Assembly: GCF_002093115.1 (NCBI RefSeq)
Contig: NZ_NAAD01000010.1
Coordinates: forward strand, 1-64,000
DNA from: Geothermobacter hydrogeniphilus
Lineage (GTDB): Bacteria > Desulfobacterota > Desulfuromonadia > Desulfuromonadales > Geothermobacteraceae
Reading direction: 5' to 3'
DNA: 64,000 nt
Position numbers and translations under genes: made by a program. The notes below the pieces were generated by a model that was given only the letters and a program-made list of their open reading frames with translations, did no database searches and had not been told where the DNA came from. The number at the start of each line of letters is the position of its first letter. Position 1 is the stretch's first letter. This document shows positions 29,220 through 37,725 of this stretch, piece after piece.

Positions 29220-30341
29220 ATGCTCGAAACCATCCGCCAGATCTTCACCGAAACCTTTCTCGGCATCCCTTTGAGCCGCGTTGCCGCCGCCCTCGGGGTG
29301 CTGATCCTCGCCCTGCTGGTGAAAAAACTGATCGGCCAGTTCTTTCTCCGCATCCTCTTCCCGCTGGCCGGGCGCACCCGGGGAGAATACGATGACCGGG
29401 CGCTGCAGGCACTGCGCAAACCGGCTGAATTCCTGGCGGTGATCGGTGGGCTCTTCATCAGCCTGCAGCTGCTGCAGCTGCCGGTCAAGCCGGTCAACCT
29501 GAACCTGTTCGGCAGCGCCCTCATCAAGGTGCTGGTAACCTTCAACATCGCCTGGGTGCTGTTCAACCTGGTCGACGTCCTCGACCTGCTGCTGGGCCGC
29601 TGGGCGGGCAGAACCGAAACCGATCTCGACGATCACCTGGCACCCTTCATTCGCAAGTCGCTGCGGGTTTTCATCGTCGCCATGGCGATCCTGATGGTGG
29701 TGCAGAACCTCGGCTACTCGATCTCCGGGCTGCTCGCCTCACTCGGCATCGGCGGCCTGGCGGTGGCGCTGGCCGCCAAGGATACCCTGGCCAACATCTT
29801 CGGTTCGATCATGATCCTGCTCGACCGCCCCTTCGGCCTTGGCGACTGGATCAAAACCGGGGACCTGGAAGGGACCGTTGAAGAGGTCGGCTTCCGCTCA
29901 ACCCGCATCCGCACCTTTGCCAAGACCCTGATCACCGTCCCCAACTCGGTGATCGCCAACCAGTCGATCAACAATTTCAGCCGGATGCCGAAACGGCGCA
30001 TCAAGCTGACCGTCGGAGTGACCTACGCCACAACCCCGCAGCAGATGCGGGACGCGGTCGCCGCCATCCGCGAGATGCTGCGCAGCCACCCGGCCATCAA
30101 CCAGGACTTCTGGCTGGTCAACTTCACCGACTTCGCTCCTTCGTCCCTCGACATCATGGTCTACTGCTTCACCACGACCACCAACTGGGGCGAGTACCTC
30201 GACGCCCGCCAGGACGTCTGCCTGAAAATCATGGATATCCTGGAAGAAATGGGACTGCAGATCGCCTTCCCGAGCCGGACGATCTACCTGGAGAACAAAG
30301 CCGCGGATATGGAGATGGCAGAAGCTGAAGAAAAAACCTGA
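29220..30341 (+). CDS. MscS-family mechanosensitive channel
   Basis: A 373-residue membrane protein with about five helices, larger than E. coli MscS (286) and similar in size to YnaI-type channels. The pore helix region is GLLASLGIGGLAVALAAKDTLANIFGSIMILLDRPFGLGDWI, the classic MscS signature, and the cytoplasmic vestibule follows. It protects cells on osmotic downshock. GGAG six bases upstream favours ATG 29220 over ATG 29214. The stop codon lies at the degraded end of a family 1 repeat. Confidence 0.9.
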   Translation: MLETIRQIFTETFLGIPLSRVAAALGVLILALLVKKLIGQFFLRILFPLAGRTRGEYDDRALQALRKPAEFLAVIGGLFISLQLLQLPVKPVNLNLFGSALIKVLVTFNIAWVLFNLVDVLDLLLGRWAGRTETDLDDHLAPFIRKSLRVFIVAMAILMVVQNLGYSISGLLASLGIGGLAVALAAKDTLANIFGSIMILLDRPFGLGDWIKTGDLEGTVEEVGFRSTRIRTFAKTLITVPNSVIANQSINNFSRMPKRRIKLTVGVTYATTPQQMRDAVAAIREMLRSHPAINQDFWLVNFTDFAPSSLDIMVYCFTTTTNWGEYLDARQDVCLKIMDILEEMGLQIAFPSRTIYLENKAADMEMAEAEEKT

Positions 30342-30432
30342 AACGCACCCACAGGTACGCTGATGTTTATCGGGAGACTCTGGCAGGCCGGTGACTTGCG
30401 CAATCCGACGACAAGGGATTCACTGATTCAGG
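30338..30432. repeat. Decayed half of a family 1 element
   Basis: Read in reverse, 95 bases align with the left half of the family 1 elements: ends CCTGAATCAGTGAATCCCTTGTCG, then GCGCAAGTCA, then remnants of the central GCGCACCCATAGG motif. Many substitutions suggest an old copy. The mscS stop codon falls at its start. Confidence 0.65.
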
Positions 30433-30518
30433 AATAAAACCGGAAATCGTGGCAGGCGGCCCACTTGAAACATTCTCCCGAAGTCCTATATTTTTTCAAA
30501 AGGAGGTGCATTGAGGAG

Positions 30519-31544
30519 ATGCCTGTTCAACCATCCGATCCCGGTCGCAACTGGCCGGACCGCCACCCGCAACTGGCCCCGTTCTGCAAAAGTGACAACC
30601 GCCGCGCATTGTGGCAGGTTGTCAATACCGTCGGCCCCTACCTGCTGCTCTGGTCCCTGGCGGTCAACAGCATCGAAAAGAATGCTCCCTGGCCGTTGAC
30701 CGGACTGATACTGATCTTCGCCGCCGCCTTCCTGGTACGGATTTTCATCCTCTTTCACGACTGCGTCCACGGCAGTTTTTTCACCGCCAGAAAAGCCAAC
30801 ACCTTTTTCGGCTACCTCTTCGGCCTGCTGGTCTTCACCTCCTTCGAAGACTGGCGGTTCACGCATCTGCGTCATCATGCGACTTATGCCAACCTCGATG
30901 CGCGCGGCTTCGGCGACATCTGGACCATGACGGTGGAGGAATATCGGTCCAGCTCGCGATGGAAGCGCCTGGGGTATCGTCTTTATCGCCATCCCCTGGT
31001 GCTGCTCGGTCTGGGAGCGCTGTTCAATTTCCTGCTGCACAACCGCCTGCCCGACCGCCGGGCCCGCCGACAGGAAGCCATGAGCGTGGCCCTGACCAAC
31101 CTGCTGCTGTTGGCCATTGCCCTGATCGCCGGTGCCACCATCGGCTGGCGCACCTACCTAATCGTGCAGTTGCCGGTTCTCTGGCTGGCCGGTGCCATGG
31201 GGATCTGGCTTTTCTACGTGCAGCACCAGTTCGAAGGGGGATACTGGGCTCGCAAAGAAGACTGGGACCCGCTCCGGGCCGCCATGGTGGGAAGTTCCTT
31301 CTACCAGCTGCCGGCCTTATTCGACTGGTTCTCGGGACACATCGGCTACCATCACATCCACCACCTCAAACCGCGCATCCCCAACTATTTTCTGCCCATC
31401 TGCCAGCGAACCATACCCGCCCTGAAGCAAAAACGACCGATACGGCTGCGCCAGAGCCTGTCCTGCACCAGGGTCAAGCTCTGGGATGAGGCGGCTGGAC
31501 GCATGGTTGATTTTTCGGGGGAGACTCCTGCCACGGGCAACTGA
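30519..31544 (+). CDS. Membrane fatty acid desaturase
   Basis: A 341-residue membrane protein with the three histidine boxes of acyl-lipid desaturases: HDCVHGS (about residue 83), HLRHHATY (about 118) and GYHHIHHL (about 273), which bind a di-iron site. Four membrane helices lie around them. It needs O2 and an electron donor to introduce a double bond in acyl chains, notable in what otherwise looks like an anaerobe or microaerophile. AAAAGGAGG lies 12 bases before ATG 30519; an ATT codon closer to it is a less usual alternative. Convergent with hsp20. Confidence 0.85.
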   Translation: MPVQPSDPGRNWPDRHPQLAPFCKSDNRRALWQVVNTVGPYLLLWSLAVNSIEKNAPWPLTGLILIFAAAFLVRIFILFHDCVHGSFFTARKANTFFGYLFGLLVFTSFEDWRFTHLRHHATYANLDARGFGDIWTMTVEEYRSSSRWKRLGYRLYRHPLVLLGLGALFNFLLHNRLPDRRARRQEAMSVALTNLLLLAIALIAGATIGWRTYLIVQLPVLWLAGAMGIWLFYVQHQFEGGYWARKEDWDPLRAAMVGSSFYQLPALFDWFSGHIGYHHIHHLKPRIPNYFLPICQRTIPALKQKRPIRLRQSLSCTRVKLWDEAAGRMVDFSGETPATGN

Positions 31545-31603
31545 GGAATGAAGGGCTCCAGGCGTTCAGAAAGGCTGGGGTCTGCTGCGGACCGGGAGAC
31601 CGC

Positions 31604-32038
31604 TCAATCCGCCGCAACCTCAATCTGCTTCGGCTTGCCGGCCGGCTGTTTGGGCAGCACCACGCGCAGGACACCGTTTTCACAGCGGGCACTGATCTCT
31701 TCTTCACTGATGCCGGGGGGCAGGGCGAACATCCGGCTGAAGGGACCGTAATTCCCTTCAACACGCTGAAAGCCTTCTTCCTGCGGCAGATGCCTCTCTC
31801 CCGCGACGACCAGCTGATGATCCTCGACCTGCAGGGTGATATCCTCCTGCGGGACACCGGGAAGCTCCAGACAGAGGACAATCTGCGTTTCGTCTTCGTA
31901 GATATCCGTCAGCGGCTGCCAGGGGATCGCCTCGGGCAGCTTTTCCTCGACCAGGGCACGATCTTCGCGGGACATCTCATCCATCCTCCGGCGCAATTCT
32001 TCCAGTTCGGGCAGGGGATTCCATCGGACCAGCGGCAT
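31604..32038 (-). CDS. Small heat shock protein (Hsp20/alpha-crystallin)
   Basis: A 144-residue holdase: an N-terminal arm with acidic helices, then an alpha-crystallin domain (about 45-135; LELPGVPQEDITLQV opens it and ENGVLRVVLPK is the family's GVL motif), and a short tail without a clear IxI. It binds unfolding proteins without ATP. GGAGGAG supports ATG 32038. It is the third gene of the operon SPFH - AAA/Lon - Hsp20, only 30 bases after the protease gene, suggesting holdase and protease work together. Confidence 0.92.
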   Translation of the reverse strand: MPLVRWNPLPELEELRRRMDEMSREDRALVEEKLPEAIPWQPLTDIYEDETQIVLCLELPGVPQEDITLQVEDHQLVVAGERHLPQEEGFQRVEGNYGPFSRMFALPPGISEEEISARCENGVLRVVLPKQPAGKPKQIEVAAD

Positions 32039-32068
32039 GATTCTTCTCCTCCAACGCAAGGGGGGGGG

Positions 32069-35000
32069 CTATTGTCCACCAGCCGAGCCCGGTTTGCAAG
32101 CCTCGGAGAGCTGGTCCCGGGCGGACATCTCCACCTGTCCGGCAGCGAAAAGACGCTCCAGGTTGATCTCCCGCTGCTCCGGATCGGCAACGAACTCCCG
32201 GATCGCCTGCATCCGCCGACGGATCTCCTGTTCGCAGTGACGACGCAGATCGGCCAGGGTCTGTTCAAGACGCTTCTCACAGCGCGGATGAGGAACGCCG
32301 TGCGCTTTGTCGAGCTCCATCTTGATCCGTTCACGGTGCAGCTCCTGCAGCTGCCGCAAGGGTTCGTCACCGAAATAAAAGACCTCCGGCACCAGCGCCG
32401 AAAAGCTGACCACCCCCTGGATATTGCGTCCTTCGACCCGGTAGGCCTCCAGCAGCTCCGGCTCGAAATCGAGATAATTCGGCTGCGGCATGAACATCCG
32501 CGGCAGGTACTGCAACACCTTTTCAGCCTTCTGGCGATGCCCGCCGATGATCACCGAGGCGCCGACTTCACCACGTTGCGAACCCTTGGTCCAGGGCGCG
32601 CCGGTGATGCCGAAATCGTTGAGTACCGGCAGATAGATCAGGACCGAGAGGGTGTTGATCGCCAGAGCGAAACCGGCCGATGGGCCACCGACGCTGTAGG
32701 ACGCCGAAAGCAGCTGGTGATGAAGGGTGTAACCGTCGAGATAGGCACCGAGCAGCCGGGAAACGTTGAACTCGGGGCAGAGCGACTGCAGGTAATTTTC
32801 CACCAGGGTGAGTGCTTCCTGCGCGCTCTGTCGGGTCATCTGCACCGCCAGATCCATTTCGGCGGCCCCCGGCGCCGCTGATGAAACCGCGCCGGTGACG
32901 ACGATTTTTTCCGGAAACATGCGATAGACCAGCGACGAGGCGATCGGCAACAGCACGCCGCTGGTCTCGTTGGCGCCGACCCCGACCACGAAGCCGACCT
33001 GCGGTTCGTTGGAGAGTTCGGTTTCGAGAAACTGGTCGAGATCCTGTTTGCCCTTGCGGGTCGGGCTGGCGGCGAGCTGCTGACGGGCCGACTGCAGGTG
33101 CCAGGTACTGACCGGATAGCTGCCGTCTTCCTGGTAATGCCCCAGCTTTTCGGCCGCAGGAGCCAGGCAGCGGAGCAGTTCCTCCTCACCCTGTCGGGCC
33201 TTCAGGGCCAGCGTATTGTCCCCGGCGGAGCCCTCCAGCAGACCGAGCAGAATCTTGTAATTGAAACGCACGAAACGCGCCCGGTCAGCCTCGCTGCCGC
33301 GCACCGCGGCCTGCAGTTTTTCAATCACCTCGATTTCAGTGGTACGCAGACTGCGGATCTTTTCGGCGAAGGCGGTGAAATCGGCCGGGGTTTCGCAGAG
33401 CCCGCGCGCCGAACGGACAATTTCTTCGTGGCTGAGGTTCTCCTCCAGGGGGATGCCGGCCATCTCCTTGCGGATGATGCGCAGGGCATCCTCGTCACGC
33501 AGATGACCGGTGACATTGAGCACCTTGAGCCGCTTGGAACGGATCAGCGCCGGGTCGAGGATATCGAGCCGGTTGGTGGTCAGCACGGTGAAAACCCGGT
33601 TGAGGGGCGCTTCGCCGTCGATGATGGAGAGGAACTTGTTGGTCACCTTGTCGTAGGGACTGCCCCCGGTCGGACTGCGGCGCGGGGCGATGGCGTCCCC
33701 TTCGTCGAAAAAGACCATCGACGGCGAAAGCATCTTGGCGATGTCATAGGCCCGTTCGAGATTCTCCACCATCCCCTCCAGCGGCGACATCGGGTCGGTC
33801 AGGTCGTTGAGGTTGACCACCAGGTCCTGCACCTCGCGATTGTCTCCCAGCCAGGCCTGCACCATGTAGGTCTTGCCCGATCCGGGCGGCCCGGTCAGCA
33901 CCACCCCCTTCTCCTCGTTGACGTTGTAGTAGAGGGAGTTGTTGGCCATTTCGGAGAACTCGTTCTTGATGGTGCCGATATACTCCGACCACTGCACCGA
34001 GCGATCCATGTGCCCGACCAGCTTGTTGTAAAGGGATCCATGGACATTGCGCGCCACGGCCTTGAGGGCGTCACGCACCAGAAACTGGTCATCGAAGTAG
34101 ACCGGATCGAAGTCCCCCTTGAGGCTGATGATCGAATGAATCAGCCGCCGCACGTAGGCGGGAATCATGCGCAGTGAACGTTCGCGAAAAATCGGCGCCA
34201 GCTTTTCGACGGTCCGCTCAAGGGCACTCTCCGGAACTCGGTTTTCTTCGAGGCGGTCGGTTTCAAAAGTAAAATTGTGCCGCCGCAATTCCATCCGCAC
34301 CACTTCCTTCAGGTTCTCCGGATCGCACCAGTAGTCGCCGATATCGATCACCAGCCCGCGCTCGACAAAACGCCGGTAGATGGCCGGGTCAAATTGTTCC
34401 GGCTGATCGGTGGTGGCAATCAGCAGACAGTCCCGGCGACCGAAGGCGATCTCGTCGAGGATGATGTTGGCGGCATCGACCAGGGTCGACTGCTGCCCCT
34501 TGACGGCACTCATCTGGTCGGGCCGGCCGAAGGCACTGTGGGCTTCCTCCAGGTGGCGGATGCAGGTCCGGCGCGGGTCCCCCATCGCCTTGCGCAGGTA
34601 ATTGCCCGGCTCCCCCGCCCAGGCGGTCTGGTAATCGTTGGGGGTGATCATGGCGAAATCGACCGGCACCCCTTCTTCTTCCAGGTTGGAAAGCGCCTGG
34701 CTGATACGTTTGCGATAGAAATACTTGATCAGCGGCAGATGGGAGAGGAACCGCAGCAGTTCCAGCTTATGCCGTCGCTCGATGGCGACCGCCAGCTCGA
34801 AATCGACCTCCTCGAGACTGCGCCAGATCGGCTGATCGGCCAGAACTTCCTCGCGCTTGGCCTGCAGGTCGAGCACCGGGCGGACCTCGTTCTGGAAGAT
34901 CGCCTGCTCCACCGCCTCCTTGACAGTCACGCTTTTGCCGCTGCCGGAAGAGCCGATCACCAGCACCAGCGGCGTACGCGGCACCTGGGGATCATCACTG

Positions 35001-35440
35001 TATTCCTTGAGAATATGAGCGTGGTAGATCTTCTTGAAAAGATCACACAGAGCAGGAGGGACAAAAATATCGGAAGTGCGTTTTTCCAGCAGGAAACGCA
35101 GATACTGGTAGTCGTGCCAGTCGAGTTCGCGGTCGAGAATCCGCTCCCAGGTGGCGTTGGCGCTTTGTGAACCGGAGACCTCGATGCGCCGCCGCCAGTC
35201 GGAAAGCCGCTCCGGATCGCAGAGATGAACAAACTTCCGCTCCCGGGGCCAGAAGACGCTGTGCAGCCAGATGGGAAAGGTTTTCAGAATCGACCGCGAG
35301 GGCGTGTACTGGTGCAGGCGACGCAGAACGAAACGCTGGGTTTCGAAGCTCCAGGAATCGACCAGCCCCTCAATTTGCGCGATTCGCTGCTCGGAGAGCC
35401 TGACGTAGATCGGGCTGCGGGTTTTGCGGTATCTGCTCAT
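32069..35440 (-). CDS. Tandem AAA+ ATPase with C-terminal Lon-type Ser-Lys protease domain
   Basis: A 1123-residue soluble protein. Module 1 has Walker A GSSGSGKS (163-170), a Walker B-like IILDE (326-330) and sensor IATTD (341-345). Module 2 has Walker A GPPGSGKT (517-524), Walker B MVFFDE (575-580) and sensor TTNR (621-624), close to FtsH/katanin-type AAA domains. The C-terminal part (about 810-985) is a Lon protease fold: GGPSAG with nucleophile S921 and IIGGHRQK with K971, matching the S679/K722 dyad of E. coli Lon with seven extra residues between. It lacks a Lon N domain and membrane helices. The start ATG 35440 has GGTGGAG upstream and overlaps the SPFH gene by 71 bases. It does not match LonA, LonB or LonC layouts I know. 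Confidence 0.85.
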   Translation of the reverse strand: MSRYRKTRSPIYVRLSEQRIAQIEGLVDSWSFETQRFVLRRLHQYTPSRSILKTFPIWLHSVFWPRERKFVHLCDPERLSDWRRRIEVSGSQSANATWERILDRELDWHDYQYLRFLLEKRTSDIFVPPALCDLFKKIYHAHILKEYSDDPQVPRTPLVLVIGSSGSGKSVTVKEAVEQAIFQNEVRPVLDLQAKREEVLADQPIWRSLEEVDFELAVAIERRHKLELLRFLSHLPLIKYFYRKRISQALSNLEEEGVPVDFAMITPNDYQTAWAGEPGNYLRKAMGDPRRTCIRHLEEAHSAFGRPDQMSAVKGQQSTLVDAANIILDEIAFGRRDCLLIATTDQPEQFDPAIYRRFVERGLVIDIGDYWCDPENLKEVVRMELRRHNFTFETDRLEENRVPESALERTVEKLAPIFRERSLRMIPAYVRRLIHSIISLKGDFDPVYFDDQFLVRDALKAVARNVHGSLYNKLVGHMDRSVQWSEYIGTIKNEFSEMANNSLYYNVNEEKGVVLTGPPGSGKTYMVQAWLGDNREVQDLVVNLNDLTDPMSPLEGMVENLERAYDIAKMLSPSMVFFDEGDAIAPRRSPTGGSPYDKVTNKFLSIIDGEAPLNRVFTVLTTNRLDILDPALIRSKRLKVLNVTGHLRDEDALRIIRKEMAGIPLEENLSHEEIVRSARGLCETPADFTAFAEKIRSLRTTEIEVIEKLQAAVRGSEADRARFVRFNYKILLGLLEGSAGDNTLALKARQGEEELLRCLAPAAEKLGHYQEDGSYPVSTWHLQSARQQLAASPTRKGKQDLDQFLETELSNEPQVGFVVGVGANETSGVLLPIASSLVYRMFPEKIVVTGAVSSAAPGAAEMDLAVQMTRQSAQEALTLVENYLQSLCPEFNVSRLLGAYLDGYTLHHQLLSASYSVGGPSAGFALAINTLSVLIYLPVLNDFGITGAPWTKGSQRGEVGASVIIGGHRQKAEKVLQYLPRMFMPQPNYLDFEPELLEAYRVEGRNIQGVVSFSALVPEVFYFGDEPLRQLQELHRERIKMELDKAHGVPHPRCEKRLEQTLADLRRHCEQEIRRRMQAIREFVADPEQREINLERLFAAGQVEMSARDQLSEACKPGSAGGQ

Positions 35441-36377
35441 GCCGCTGCTCCACCTTTTCAACATTCACCCGGCTGGTCGGCAGGACCACCGGGATACCGC
35501 CATTGGTGTTGTTGAGAACAAAGGTATTCTGGCCGGACTGGTTCTTTTCGTAGGCGGTCGCCCACTTCTGCTGGTTGAGAAACTGGAACAGGGCGCGATT
35601 GTCATCGGCCGTCATACCGAGAGCGGCACGGAACTGCCGAATCGAATCACTGTAGGCGGCGTAGAGCTTGCGGGTCCGGCTCGCTTCCTGGTCGGCGGCG
35701 TAGTTCTCCGCCTCGGCGATCAATTCGCGACGTTTTTTCTCTTCACTGGCGGCGGCCAGTTTATCGCCGAACCGGGTGTCACGGAGAATAAACGAAACGA
35801 TTTCAATCCCGTACTTGTCCTCCAGGGTCGGCCCGCCCTTGTTGATCGGCCGCTTCTTCAGATCGATAAAAATTTCTTCCTTGATCCGTTCACGTTTGGA
35901 GATCAGGTCATCGACCATGTTGGCCTGCATGACATCCTTGACGATGCCGTCGAAATCGTTCTGCAGCAGGCTCTGCGGCGACTGGTTCTCGATTCCCCAG
36001 CGTTCCAGGTCACGAATGCGGTAGGTCAACATGGCACTGGTCCAGAGGGCGACATTCCCCTGCGAGACGATGCGCACCGGCTCCGGCCGCCCGCCGAGGT
36101 GCATCTCCTGGTTCATCAGCGGCACTTCCAGTTCCAGACGGGTGAAAAAGGGCAGGCGGCCGTGCCAGCCGACTTCATCGACCACCCGTCGCTGACCGCC
36201 GAGATCCTCCAGAATCACGGCATAGTTGCGCCGTACCTTGTAGAAGGTCTTGGTCGCGTAGACCAGCGCCACCAGGCCGTAGAGCATCAATCCGGCAACC
36301 AGCAGCAGGACGACGCGCTTGATGAAATTCTTCACCCGCGCCCGCTGCAGCAGACGATAGCGTTGTTCCTCTTCCAC
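35370..36377 (-). CDS. SPFH/Band 7 (prohibitin/HflK-like) membrane protein
   Basis: A 335-residue protein with a basic N-terminus, one membrane helix (about 20-41) and an SPFH domain (about 43-235), followed by a charged helical stretch (EEKKRRELIAEAENYAADQEA), as in prohibitins and HflK/HflC. Such proteins form large membrane rings around proteases (FtsH, m-AAA). By the positive-inside rule the SPFH domain would be periplasmic. Start is GTG with GGAGG seven bases upstream. It heads the operon with the AAA/Lon and Hsp20 genes and overlaps the protease gene by 71 bases. Confidence 0.85.
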   Translation of the reverse strand: MEEEQRYRLLQRARVKNFIKRVVLLLVAGLMLYGLVALVYATKTFYKVRRNYAVILEDLGGQRRVVDEVGWHGRLPFFTRLELEVPLMNQEMHLGGRPEPVRIVSQGNVALWTSAMLTYRIRDLERWGIENQSPQSLLQNDFDGIVKDVMQANMVDDLISKRERIKEEIFIDLKKRPINKGGPTLEDKYGIEIVSFILRDTRFGDKLAAASEEKKRRELIAEAENYAADQEASRTRKLYAAYSDSIRQFRAALGMTADDNRALFQFLNQQKWATAYEKNQSGQNTFVLNNTNGGIPVVLPTSRVNVEKVEQRHEQIPQNPQPDLRQALRAANRAN

Positions 36378-36406
36378 TCTCCCACCTCCGGGTCAGCAGT
36401 GGGTGA

Positions 36407-36415
36407 ATTATACCA
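36407..36415 (-). promoter_or_regulatory. Extended -10 promoter of the SPFH-protease-Hsp20 operon
   Basis: On the minus strand TGGTATAAT, a perfect -10 with the TGn extension, lies 30 bases before the GTG start. No good -35 is seen at 17 bases (CGGGTA), and there is no sigma-32 consensus, so heat control, if any, would act otherwise. Confidence 0.5.
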
Positions 36416-36539
36416 TTTTTTCGAGACCTTACCCGGAGACCGAAAGACGGGTGGATTGTCCCGCGCCCCCCCCTGTGCTAATTTACCCGCATCAGCCATC
36501 TGTCCCGCATCAACCATCTGTCATCCAGGGAGGGAATCC

Positions 36540-37667
36540 ATGCCCAGCAAGGTTTATTTTGCCGATCTGCGCAGCGGCTATCGGGAAAACCTGTTCGACA
36601 AACTCACCCGTCTGCTGACTGAAGCCGGCCTGACCGATCTGTTCCAGCGCGGCAGCCTGGTGGCGGTCAAGGTCCATTTCGGCGAAAAGGGCGGCCATGC
36701 CTACATCCGGCCGACCTTCCTGCGCCGCATCGTCGATATCCTGCGTGACGCCGGGCACAAACCCTTCCTCACCGACTCCAGCACCCTCTACCCGGGGGAA
36801 CGCAAGGAAGCGATTTCCGCCCTGCGCTGTGCCATCGAAAACGGCTTCGACTTCGCCGTCGCCGGTGCGCCGCTGATCATGTGCGACGGGCTGCGCGGCC
36901 ACAGCGCGCGGCGGGTACCGATCAACGGTGAACTGCTGCGGGAAGCGGAAATCGGCGCGGAGATTCTCGAGGCCGACGGCCTGGTGGTGGTCAGCCATTT
37001 CAAGTGTCACGAGCTGACCGGCTTCGGCGGGGCGATCAAGAACCTCGGCATGGGCTGTTCCAGCCGGACCGGGAAGATGGAACAGCACTGCAATGTCGCG
37101 CCGACGGTCAAGGAGGAACGCTGCACCTCCTGCGGCGCCTGCCTGCGGGTCTGCGCCCACTCGGCCATCAGAGCGGTGGACGGCAAGGCCCGCATCGACC
37201 CCGAAAAATGTGTCGGCTGCGCCCGCTGCATCACCATCTGTCGGGATACTGCCATCAGCATCAACTGGGGGGCCGAATCGAATCAGGTGATGAAAAAAAT
37301 GGCCGAGTACGCCCTCGGCGCGGTGAACGGCAAGGCGGATCGTGTCCTGTTCGTCAACTTCGTCACCCAGGTCTCCCCGCTGTGCGACTGCTACGGCCAC
37401 ACCGACGCGCCGATCGTCCCCGACCAGGGGATCCTGGTCAGCAGAGACCCGGTCGCCATCGACCAGGCCGGTGCCGACCTGGTCAACCGGGCCGAAGCCC
37501 TGCCGGGAACCGCCCTGGTCACCAACCTGAAAGCCGGCGAGGACAAGTTCCGCGGCCTGCATCCCGAAATCGACTGGGAAGTCAGTCTCGAACACGGCGA
37601 AAAGGTGGGGCTGGGAAGCCGAAAGTACCGGCTGGAGACGCTCAAGCCGAAGGGACGGGACTGGTAA
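36540..37667 (+). CDS. DUF362 protein with two [4Fe-4S] ferredoxin motifs
   Basis: A 375-residue protein: a DUF362 domain split around an inserted 2x[4Fe-4S] ferredoxin. The ferredoxin motifs are CTSCGACLRVCAHSAI (about 196-211) and CVGCARCITICRDTAI (about 225-240). DUF362 proteins are common in anaerobes, with electron transfer assumed; the reaction is unknown. AGGGA precedes ATG 36540. A longer frame upstream runs over the opposite gene and is not believed. It is divergent from the SPFH operon. Confidence 0.82.
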   Translation: MPSKVYFADLRSGYRENLFDKLTRLLTEAGLTDLFQRGSLVAVKVHFGEKGGHAYIRPTFLRRIVDILRDAGHKPFLTDSSTLYPGERKEAISALRCAIENGFDFAVAGAPLIMCDGLRGHSARRVPINGELLREAEIGAEILEADGLVVVSHFKCHELTGFGGAIKNLGMGCSSRTGKMEQHCNVAPTVKEERCTSCGACLRVCAHSAIRAVDGKARIDPEKCVGCARCITICRDTAISINWGAESNQVMKKMAEYALGAVNGKADRVLFVNFVTQVSPLCDCYGHTDAPIVPDQGILVSRDPVAIDQAGADLVNRAEALPGTALVTNLKAGEDKFRGLHPEIDWEVSLEHGEKVGLGSRKYRLETLKPKGRDW

Positions 37668-37720
37668 GACGTGAGATGGGAGACGTGAGACGTGAGATGG
37701 GAGATGGGAGATGGGAGATG
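37668..37720. repeat. Short tandem repeat GACGTGAGATGGGA
   Basis: About 50 bases built from the units GACGTGAGAT and GGGAGAT, four to five times imperfectly. It starts three bases before the end of the DUF362 stop region and ends just before the resB stop. Such microsatellites recur at 39839 and 59262. Confidence 0.75.
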
Positions 37721-37725
37721 CGGGG

